A stretch of 64,000 bases of DNA from Henricia sp. BOLD:AAB3569 (lineage: Eukaryota; Echinodermata; Asteroidea; Spinulosida; Echinasteridae): the NCBI GenBank assembly GCA_037783545.1, contig JBBELK010000165.1, positions 868,001-932,000 of the forward strand, written 5' to 3'. Positions 53,403-62,300 of the stretch are shown in pieces. Numbering within the stretch: position 1 is the first letter of the stretch; each line of letters opens with the position of its first letter. The translations under genes and the position numbers were made by a program. The notes below the pieces were generated by a model. The model was not told where the DNA came from. It made no database searches and saw nothing but the letters and a program-made list of their open reading frames with translations.

Positions 53403-53609
53403 TCAGGGCGCTGTTGGCCAAGCAGCTTGCTGGCGCACTCGATTGAGGAGCACACGCGCAAAGACCTTGCCTGGAACTGAGAGGAGGGTTACGCCCCTGT
53501 AGTTGTTACACTCCAGAATGCCACCCTTCCCCTTCCAGATTGGGACAATAATGCCCTTCCCCCAGTCGGATGGGATGACACCCGAGTTCCAGACTGTACA
53601 AATGTGCAA
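53403..53609 (-). pseudogene. LINE reverse transcriptase N-terminal fragment
   Basis: WNSGVIPSDWGKGIIVPIWK then ECNNYRGVTLLSVPGKVF are the standard opening RT motifs. Separated from the core by frameshifts around 53250-53400. Confidence 0.85.
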
Positions 53610-54320
53610 CCACAGGAAAGATGCCTTGCCGCCCGCCTTAAGCGTCTACATGTAGATGCCGCACACACCTGGTGCCTTGCCGTCCTTAATCTGCCCCAGA
53701 GCCTTTTGAACTTATTCGAGGCTCAGTGGGTCGCAGGTCACTGTCAGTTCGGTAGTCAGGGGTTCGACGCCTTCCGCAGAGAATTTGCAGTCATGCGGGT
53801 CAGCACTATATAACTTCTCAAAGTACCCGGCCTAACGTTTCCTAACGGCGTGCTCCACGGTCAGGATCTCGCCGTCAGCCGCACGAATCGTCGGGCTTCT
53901 CACATGGGCACCCGAAGAGCGCAGTTTCCGGATTGCCCTGTAGGCCGATCGGGAGTCACTTGTGCTTAGGTGGCCCTCGACCGTCTCGCAGAGGTCCCAG
54001 ACTCTGGCCTCTCGGTCCCCACGCATCGCCCAAAGCGCTTCGCGCCGCAGCTTCCTGTGCTGCCCGGCATTGCAGTTTCCCTGGAGATCACGCGGTCTTG
54101 CCTTCTCGGCTTCTCCGGAATGCACTCACCGGCAGCCTTCAAGATTAGGACGTGGGCTCTGAAGGCCGACCATATCATCTCTGGATGCATATCAGCAGCC
54201 ATACCCCAAGCGCCTCCCCAGCCTGCCAGGCATAGGTCCGAGCCACGTGCTGGTCCCGCAGGGGGCCGACGTCCGGCCTTTGGCCCGTCGTCGCCCGTTT
54301 CGGACACTTCAGACGCAGCT

Positions 54321-54716
54321 TCAGAGTTGATACCAGCACCCTGCGGTCAGTGCTAAAGAACTGGGCACTCGTGTACACCCGGCAGTTCTCAAACAGCCTC
54401 CAGCGCCATCAACAAGTACATGGTCGATCTCCTTCCTGGTGACGCCGTTGTTGGAATACCAAGTCCAGCGCCGCCAATCCGGTCTCTGGAACCACGATCC
54501 AGATATCCTCAACCCGCGACTTACTGCAAAGTCAAGCAACATTGAGGAGCTTTTATCACGTGGTCCAGAGCCGTGAGGACCGATACATGGCTCGTATCCG
54601 TCTCTGGATGTGCCAGCGGTAGCATTGAAGTCACCGAGAAGGACTAGCATATCCCCCTTGGGTACCGCATCCACCACCGTGTGGAGTTGGGCACAAACCC
54701 TGGTCGGAGCATGCAC
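54321..54716 (-). pseudogene. LINE endonuclease (EEP/APE) fragment
   Basis: VHAPTRVC... LLGDFNATAG and WYSNNGVTRKEIDHVLVDG fit the later motifs of exonuclease-endonuclease-phosphatase domains (GDFN with the catalytic D and N, then a W-x-S region and an IDHV-like D). The earlier part continues in other frames to about 55040. Confidence 0.8.
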
Positions 54717-55157
54717 TGCAACAAATGAGACTCAACCCACAGTATGGGCAAGCCTCAGTCGCATCATACGCTCAGAGACTGACGTAACCTCCCTTACCAG
54801 CGAAGCGAGCCGGTCAGTAACCGCCACTGCCTCGCACTGAACTATGTGTAACCACCTCCTCCAATCTCACCCGAGCGTGGCGTCCTCACCTCAGACAAGG
54901 CAGCAACGGCTATGTCGAGCCGGGCGAGCTCCGCCGATAAAGGCAGGCACGCGGGCGTCCTCCTGAAGGGAGAGGATGTTTCAGGCGCCAAGCCGAACCG
55001 ACCGCCTCAGGTTGAGCCGAGGGGGCCTAGGTCCAGTGAACGGCGGCTCAGCACCACCGCGCCGACTTGTTTGCATGATCACGGTCAGCAGAGTCGACCA
55101 CGTATGTGCCACCTCCGGAAGCAGAGGTAAAGGCTCCCACCTGAGTTACAGGCTTGC

Positions 55158-55733
55158 TTGTGGACATCAGTAAGTTGTAGCCTGCCCAGATATGCCAGCC
55201 AGTATGGGATTTTGCTGGAATCCTGGTCCCTCTTTAGTCTAGATGTTACAAAAGCATATAAGCCAGACCAGGTGTTTCAGCTGACACTTTCCAAGGATAC
55301 CCTGCTTGTTGATCGGAAATGTATTTGTCCTTTTACTTGTTTGTGGTATGGTGTGACTGAAAGACTTGTTGCATCCCCGATGGTCAGCATTGGGGCAATT
55401 GTTTCTCCCGCAGCATCAGTTTTCTGGTACGCATACAGCCGCAATTGTTCCACGAGTCGTACCCTTGCCATCAGCTCTGTCTTCCGCGAAATCAGTGTTG
55501 CCAGCACCGGAATGGGGGTACATAGAAGCCTTGAAACTGCTTATTTGTTTTCCACCACGGCATTGGCAAGAGCAGTTTGTAGGACCAGGATGAGGGATGC
55601 AATAACCCAGTGCATTGAGAAGCTTCATCGGCGCTTTGATTCTTGTGTTAAAATGACGCTCAGAGCCAGTCCCAGGACTTGTGGATTTTATCTTGCCCAG
55701 CTTGCACCAATTTCGGTTTGGGGCATAGGTTAG
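55158..55733 (+). other. Unassigned open frame, 191 codons
   Basis: The longest open frame in the window, but I recognise no domain. Overlapping minus-strand frames are also open (55277-55507), so the strand is unclear. It lies between LINE fragments with both neighbours antisense, so it is more likely part of a mobile element than a gene. No splice context supports it as a host exon. Confidence 0.2.
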
Positions 55734-55849
55734 GTGATCTCAGGGAGGGGTGGTTATCTCATTAAATGGTTTATCCCTCTGTAGGGCTTGCTAAGCTCAC
55801 GTGGTGGCCAATCACAATCACTGCACTGCCGTGATTCGAAACCACAGTT

Positions 55850-55916
55850 GGCCCCATAGAGCAATTGGTAGGGCGTCTGCACGTTGAGCAGAAGGTCCGC
55901 GGTTCGAATTTTCACT
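55850..55916 (+). repeat. tRNA-like pol III sequence
   Basis: GGCCCCATAGAGCAATTGGTAGGGC resembles a tRNA 5' half with A box, and GGTCCGCGGTTCGAATTTTCAC holds a B box 40 bp on. The acceptor stem does not close well, so it is a SINE head or tRNA pseudogene rather than a working tRNA gene. Confidence 0.5.
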
Positions 55917-55987
55917 GCATCCAGATTGCCCGTACTCATGGACATCTGTCCAAATTTGTAATTTGAATATATTTATGCTTTGTAAAG

Positions 55988-56404
55988 TAATAATAATAAT
56001 AATGAAAATTTATAATGCGCCGGTATCCATCAAAAAGATGCTCATGGCGCAGCGAGACACATTAAAAATATAATATCACAATCATGGAGTTCAGTCAGTT
56101 AATGAGATTTCATCAAATGTGTTTTAAGTGATGTTTTAAAAGTTGCAAGTGATGGCGATAGCTTGATGTGTCCTGGTAACTTATTCCACAAGGATGAAGC
56201 TGCTGAGGCAAAGGACCTTTCACCCCACGATCTCTTGGAATAAACTTTCGCTAGGAGTTTGTTGTTGGATCTCATGGATTCACGATTTGAATGATGCCGT
56301 TGGACTAGGTCGGAAAGATATGATGGTAGCCTGCCTGTAGTGGACCGGTAAACATACATTAACATTTTGAAGCATATCCTGTCCTTGATAGGTAGCCAAT
56401 GCAA
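55988..56404 (-). mobile_element. 3' end of a second LINE (CR1/L2-like)
   Basis: On the minus strand a 101-codon frame (56404-56099) reads MHWLPIKDRICFKMLMYVYR, LPSYLSDLVQ, then GERSFASAASSLWNKLPGHI and a final FKTSLKTHLMKSH. This is the typical C-terminus following the RT domain of CR1/L2/Rex-like LINEs. A short 3' UTR with GCGCATTATAAATTTTC and an (ATT)n tail at 55988-56003 follows. 5' truncated, as is usual for LINEs. Confidence 0.85.
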
Positions 56405-56739
56405 ATTCCTTAAGACCGGAGTGTAATGTAATGCCTGAATATAACAATGTAACCAACAATGGATTGTTTGTACATGTAGTCTGGTCTAGTGAGTATGAAG
56501 CAAGACTTGCATGCAATCACAGGTTGATGTTTCAAGACCCACTATGTCCAACATGCTTGTGTCCCTGGGCAAGACACTTAATCCCATATGCCTCGCCAAT
56601 ACCTGTGCCTTTGACAATTTGTACCCTTTTGCTATTAACATAATTGCAAAACTGTAAGCTTGGTCGCAAACAAATGTGATTCTTGGTAACCTGGCAGTTA
56701 AAATAGAGCGAAATCCCGACTTTCAGGTGGCAATTTTGG
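56405..56739. other. No supported feature
   Basis: Sequence upstream (in element sense) of the truncated LINE; minus-strand frames lack recognisable motifs. Confidence 0.4.
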
Positions 56740-56858
56740 ACAATCCAAGATGGCCGCCTTACAGGCCTTCGGGAAAATGGAAACATGTGTTTTCTGATTG
56801 GTTGGTCCATGGAGTTTTCAAAAATGTATAGTTTACCTAATCTCCAAAAAAAGTGAAC
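56740..56858 (-). repeat. Right arm of a widely spaced inverted repeat
   Basis: Inverted counterpart of 52133-52245: ATCCAAGATGGCCGCC, GAAAATGGAAACATGTGTTTTC, GGAGTTTTCAAAAATGTATAG, CCTAATCTCCAAAAAAAGTG. Confidence 0.7.
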
Positions 56859-57878
56859 GAACTAAACAAAATGGACATAGTGAACCGGACTATATATTTG
56901 GGGACGAACGTTTGGTTCCCCAAACCCCATGGCGTACCTTTGTCGATCAATTTTAAAAGAAAACCGGTACTTCTTGTGAACCATACTATTCTACCTTTGG
57001 ACCTTATTTACACATTGCACCTATACTTCGGATGCGCTTTATATAACTATACCTTTGATTAAAAAAAATAGAAATAGTGCTTAATTCCATCCCTATCTCT
57101 TATAAATGCACTATTTTTAGGGAAAATAGATAAAACAGGGCGGCGTACACTCTTTGGCTATCAGCTTGACTGACCTCAATGCAAGAATAAAAGTTCGAAA
57201 GATTAAAACCTTTTCCCCCTCCAAAATTAAACACGTATACCCAAGAAATAATAAAGCGTACGTTGCGTTTGCTGCGCTCGTCCGTCTGTATCGGAGTATG
57301 AAGCGATTCAGACGCAAACGGATGAAAAACGGACCTACTGTATGGTAAGGCGGCTTAAGAGTGAATTCAAATTATTTTGATAAAAAGAACAATAAATATG
57401 ACCCAATGAAAACTATAAGAACTTCACAAAGAATGGCTATTGCAGCGATGTCTTGTCCGGTAGGCGCCGCCATTTTGTCCGAGAACTGGGCAAAGAATGA
57501 ATTTTTGCGTACTTTTTCGTGTACTGCCATAAGAATGGCGTTTTAGCTGTGATTTGTCCGTGTTAAACACCAACTCGGGCTTCGTGAGTAAATTACCGCA
57601 AGATTTTCATCCGTCCCTATTTTGTCCTAATTAACAGAGGTAATAGGTTCACAAAGTTTGTCATCAAGATCGTTAGGCCTAGTAAATAGATAAATAGATT
57701 TGACCGACATCACTTTGAGCTTATCTTCAGTTCATAAAGGGTCACCGAACTAAATTTGTAAACTTAGCCACACATACGAGCTGATCAGTTTGTAGCAAGA
57801 CACGACAGTGTGAAGTTCGGAAAACTGCAAAAACTCCGTATCCCACGGTAAAGGTAATACAGTTTCATATTAAAACAC
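56859..57878. other. Intergenic, no gene supported
   Basis: Short frames only. CGCCGCCATTTTGTCC at 57465 is a YY1-like CCAT word without context. Confidence 0.4.
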
Positions 57879-57968
57879 AAAAGTGTTAAAATCCAAGACT
57901 TTATCGTGTTAATTCCAACCATTATGTCTTGGCTTTAACACGATAAAGCGTTGGATTTTAACACTTTT
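57879..57968. repeat. Hairpin of ~34-bp arms
   Basis: AAAAGTGTTAAAATCCAA ... CTTTATCGTGTTAA at the left pairs with TTTAACACGATAAAG ... TTGGATTTTAACACTTTT at the right around a ~21-bp loop. Immediately right (57972-58076), ACACTATGA/TCATAGTGT forms a second, smaller inverted pair. Confidence 0.75.
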
Positions 57969-58576
57969 AAGAGTAGTCACACTATGAACATCTAACAATG
58001 GAAATTGGGCACACACCATTGTTACTAACAATGGGGTTACAATGAACATGTACATGTTTTTGCTCATAGTGTCACTCACCACACGTTTTAATTGTTGATT
58101 TAACAATATATTTTTAAGCGTTTAGAAGAACGCAACATGATTCGAGCTTGTGGAAGTATAATTGAACATCAACAGTGATTGGGACTATCTCCCCGAGGTG
58201 CAGCAGAGGGAAGTAGTCTCAATCACACAATGCAGAGGGAACAGTCGTCTTCACTACTTTCCCCCAACCTTTATTATTTTGTAGCGAGTTTACACTACTT
58301 TCCCCCATTTCGATAATTCTAATACGACGCAAATTTAACTGTGAATTTACATGTTCCTTCACTGTTTATATTATGGGGAAAACCGCAGCTGTATACTTCA
58401 CATCTCTTCGAAGATGTGAATATAAGTGCTTGCAAAACCTTTTCCTTGTCCTAGACATTTCGTGGGGCAGTTTCTTTGTTCCTTGAGGACATGCATGGTT
58501 GCACATATTGTGCTTCCATTGTTGAACGGTTTAAGTAACAAAAGGTGCCCCACGAAATGGCGGCTATTCGATAAGG

Positions 58577-58738
58577 TCTATACTTAAAGTGGGACGTCAG
58601 TTACCATGGTAAACAGGTGCACACATTCGCTGGACAGTAATCTGAAACGTCCATTGCCAAAGCGCATAGGAAAACTGATCATAGTGTAGACCCAGTAGCC
58701 TTGTGGCAACACAAAAATAATGACGTTTTCGCTTAATA
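58577..58738 (-). mobile_element. MITE family B, inverted copy
   Basis: The complement shows the family B landmarks: AAACGTCATTATTTTTGTG, GGGTCTACACT, CCAATGGACGTTTCAGATTA, TTACCATGG and a terminal CTTTAAGTATAGAC. It lies about 370 bp upstream of the COMT-like start codon. Confidence 0.75.
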
Positions 58739-58816
58739 ATACTTTGGAGAAATTTTCTGACCCAGTCAAATGTATGGTGACGTACAAAAGAACATCGCAT
58801 ATGAAAAAATATATTT

Positions 58817-58980
58817 GCAAAATATTTTCGATGTATGCAAATATGTGTGATGTCGCAAATATTGTCGCAAACATCTTTGCAAATAATTATTTGCGATGTC
58901 GCATATTTCTTCGCAAATATTTGCGATGTCGTAAATTACGTCGCAAATATCTTTGCAAATATTTGCGATGTCGTACATTT
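58817..58980 (+). repeat. Degenerate tandem repeat of GCAAATATTTGCGATGTCG
   Basis: The core ATTTGCGATGTCG and its inverted half GCAAATATTTGC recur about eight times in various spacings, making overlapping small hairpins. It ends about 125 bp before the COMT-like ATG, so it falls in the probable promoter or 5' UTR region. Confidence 0.75.
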
Positions 58981-59105
58981 TCCCCTCTTTATCTCAGCTC
59001 GCATCAGGAAACTTACGCAGTTTTATGAATACAAACACCGTGTTGGTTACCCTTCTCCCAAATCGTATATTCTTTATTTTTTTTAAGAATCTGTAGATAC
59101 TCAAC

Positions 59106-59358
59106 ATGAGTTTGGCCGATCTGTGGGACGCCATCATCCTTTTTATGCCTCACCTGAACCTCAGGCTTGTGGTATTCCTCGTTATTCACTCGTGTTCCGT
59201 TAAATGGCGTAACTGGTGGTACCGCAACACAATAACGGACCGGCTGATCGCTTACGTCAAGAAAACGGCCAAGAGAGGCGATCCAAATAGCATGCTGGAT
59301 GCAATGGAGCGGTACAACCAAGAAATGGAATTCACGCTCATTGTCGACCCTGAGAAAA
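59106..59358 (+). CDS. COMT-like exon 1 (first coding)
   Basis: Encodes residues 1-84 plus one base: N-terminal membrane segment, basic stretch (SVKWRNWWYR) and the first COMT helices. Donor GAAAA|GTAAGCG, phase 1. Confidence 0.85.
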
Positions 59359-62300
59359 GTAAGCGATAGAGCACTCCCCTATATTACATACCAAACATTA
59401 TTCCATATACACGCACATCACTGACCTCTAAATAATGGACATTGTACGACAGCAGAAGGCTACGCGCGAATTGAAGCCACGCGTCGGCCATGTTACTTCT
59501 AGCCTTTAGTCAAGGCTGCCGTGGCGAGTTATATATTTGCGCGCAGTCAGTTTTACCAACGCTTCGGGAAAGACTAGCATGTACGGACTGTCCGCCCCGA
59601 CAGCCTTTACCATTTCGTTTTTTAGGGCTTATGTTTTTCTTTATTTCTGTCTACCGTTTTGGTAGATGGGCTACGTGCATAATGCATGAGGTCAGGATTC
59701 CCCATTGACCTATGAGAAGGTGAACTGTTAAACTGCATGACGTCATACGCATAGAAAATTAGGCATGCCAGCTGTACGACAATCTCCGAATTTTCTCCGA
59801 AGAAAAAAAAAGCTAAATATTTCGGAAACTTAAGTCGCAACATATTCAGGCCAAGAAAATGCTCTAGATGATCGCGATTTATTCGTGAACATGGGAATAT
59901 TCAATTCACCGAGGCCTACTCCCGAACCGGCCGGCCGCACTGTACACCGTGCCGGTATAGTATATGCCGCCGGCCGTCTGCCGCTATAGTGCATGGCCAT
60001 GCCGCACGGTGAACTAATGTTGTTTTGCACGTGGTGAATTTATGTACAGACAGAAAGACTATGTCAAAAGGAAAAAGTTCCATACACATTCGGTGTTAAG
60101 ACTCGTATGATGTGCCATGGATGTACTACATGTAAGTCAATGAAGCATGGCATAACAATTTTTTTCAACAAAATCTTACCATGGAGGAAGAAAGTCTTTT
60201 CCTTCCTCCATGATGATCTTACTGCTAAAGTAAATTTTCTTACTGCTAAAATTGCTTCCTTGTCACCAAATTTAAACTTTCTGGGCATTTATCATGTCAT
60301 GTTTAGAAGACTTTATTAGTGATATTTATATACCCTAAATAAACAGTTCTTTTAATTAGTATTTGTTACGATGAACAAGTTCAAATGTCTGTCAACCTGC
60401 GACAAGCCAGGACAACTTACAACAACTTACGACAACTCTATGACAAGTTACGATAACTTACGAAAAACACTGCCACTGTGTGACAATTGTACTGGCTCTG
60501 GTGATCTTAATAAATCATAAATTTTGGGAATTTCAAAGCCAAGTCGCACAGTGGTAGCTAAGCCGGTATTCTGCTGTGCAATATTTTCTTACGACTAGTT
60601 AGTAGTACGTCCCAATTATCTTAAGATATGGTACAGGTACAATTTCGTAGCGTCTCGCAGGTTGTCACAGACTTTTGTACAGTTTTTAGTCACCCACTGC
60701 ATGATTTGCCACAATTTGTTGCGACTGCGATATGTGCAATAGTAGGAAGTATATTGTATGGTTTCGTATAGATTCTCAGCCACTTCACGACGTATCTTTT
60801 AATTTGCAAATTCTAACGCTTACGATATGGTTACAACGTGCAATTTATTCCGAAAACAATGTCCATGACAAGCCACAACTTACGAAACTCTACAACAAGA
60901 TACGTAACAAATCTTAGAAAATCGTAATGCTAAGCGCTTATTGTATTGTTGCGATAATGGATTTTTGTTATAAATACATACGAATGTTTGCGATTCTTTA
61001 CGATTCCTTACGATGACAGTACAAATCTACGACATCTGCGACATGTTCAGACACATTCGAATGTCTGCGATCATGATCACACATTGTGCGTTTCATTACG
61101 ACACCTTACTATTTCTTACGATGACACAGTACAAATCTACTGTGACGACATCTGCGGGTTGTTCAGACAGTCATTTTGTTACAAATCTTAGTAAATTGTA
61201 ACGCTAAGTGCTTATTGTATTGTTACGATATGCATTTTCAGTATACGAATGTCTGCGATTCATTACGATTCCTTACGGTGACATTATGAATCTACGACAT
61301 CTGCGACTTGTTCAGAAACATACGAATGTCTGCGATCATGATTATGCGATTCATTACGATTCCTTAATATTTAGTTACGATTCTTCCCGATGACTAGTAC
61401 GACCACTCATTATACTCCGTGTCAACCTTCGAAAAGCTGCGTTTGCTAGAAACCCTCCCACTTTGCGACAATCATAAAATGTTACAGATAATCTCAGCAA
61501 AATTGCAGTGATTTTGTGCTTGTACATCTTGAAATGTTTGCTTCCAAATTGAAATACAAGATATGGTAGCTAGTCGACAGGCCCAAACCGATTATCCTTG
61601 CAACTTGAGAAAAACCTAGGAGAAAAGTCAGATTTTGTTTAAATTGTCATATTGGCTATAGGTTTAATTGTACACGCGGGGTGCAAGGACGACTTGACCC
61701 GGGGACGACTTCGACCTATGTGTTAATTGAAGGGGGCGAGTTGACTCGGGGCGAGTTGACTCGGGGACGACTTGTGCCGTTTGCGTAATTTTTTTTACAC
61801 CACTGCGAGGGGAAAACGAGGGGTTTTGTACCTTTTTAGCGTCTTGAGAGAAGACTATATAATTAGGGTTAGGGTTTTGAATGCCGTCGGTTTGCAACCA
61901 GTTTGGCGGTCTGGTTAGGAGAGAGCTCGGATCATAAGGTCCCTGGTTCGAATCTCAGTGTTGTTTGGGATTTTTCGAAATTTCTCCGTTTCTTCTTTTT
62001 CTCTAATAGTGAGAGTAAGAGTTGTGACTATTTCCAAGATTGTCATTTGAGAAGTATCAGTCATTGGAAACTTAGACTCTTTTCTGGTTGAAAAATTAGG
62101 GTGTATCCCTCGCTGCGGTGTAAAAAAAAACACGTGCGTACATGTACGTACTACCATGGAGGAAGGTTGTTTCCTTCCCCATGGTACTATGTAACGTACG
62201 TGTGTAGCGCGCGCGGTGTTTTTTTTGCCACACGAAAAGCATTGTTAGCGAGTTTATAACTTGAAAAATTGTTAATCCATTTATGTGGAGTTACTCTATA

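Larger units (their letters stand above)
52953..55130 (-). pseudogene. Degenerate APE-type non-LTR retrotransposon (LINE)
   Basis: Reading leftwards on the minus strand: a start-of-endonuclease segment near 55040 (RLGAWNILSLQEDARVPAF), an AP-endonuclease-like part at 54716-54321 with LLGDFNATAG and RRWTWYSNNGVTRKEIDHVL, a linker at 54307-53832, a reverse transcriptase N part at 53609-53403 (GIIVPIWKGKG, NNYRGVTLLSVPGKVFARVL), and an RT core at 53249-52953 with TGVRQGCVLALSLFNTCMD and DLDFADDAV (FADD at the catalytic site). Frames shift several times and the 3' end is missing, so it is dead. The clade is not certain. Confidence 0.85.

Noticed and set aside
55850..55916. A possible functional tRNA gene.
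   Set aside because: A and B boxes are present but the acceptor and anticodon stems do not pair properly, and no terminator T-run follows closely.
56099..56404. A 101-codon open frame that could be a host gene exon.
   Set aside because: It has the post-RT C-terminal signature of CR1/L2-like LINEs and is followed by the element's 3' UTR and (ATT)n tail.
61863..61874. TTAGGGTTAGGG, a telomere-like repeat.
   Set aside because: Barely two units, inside an intron, and next to a SINE head; too short to indicate a telomere or fusion point.
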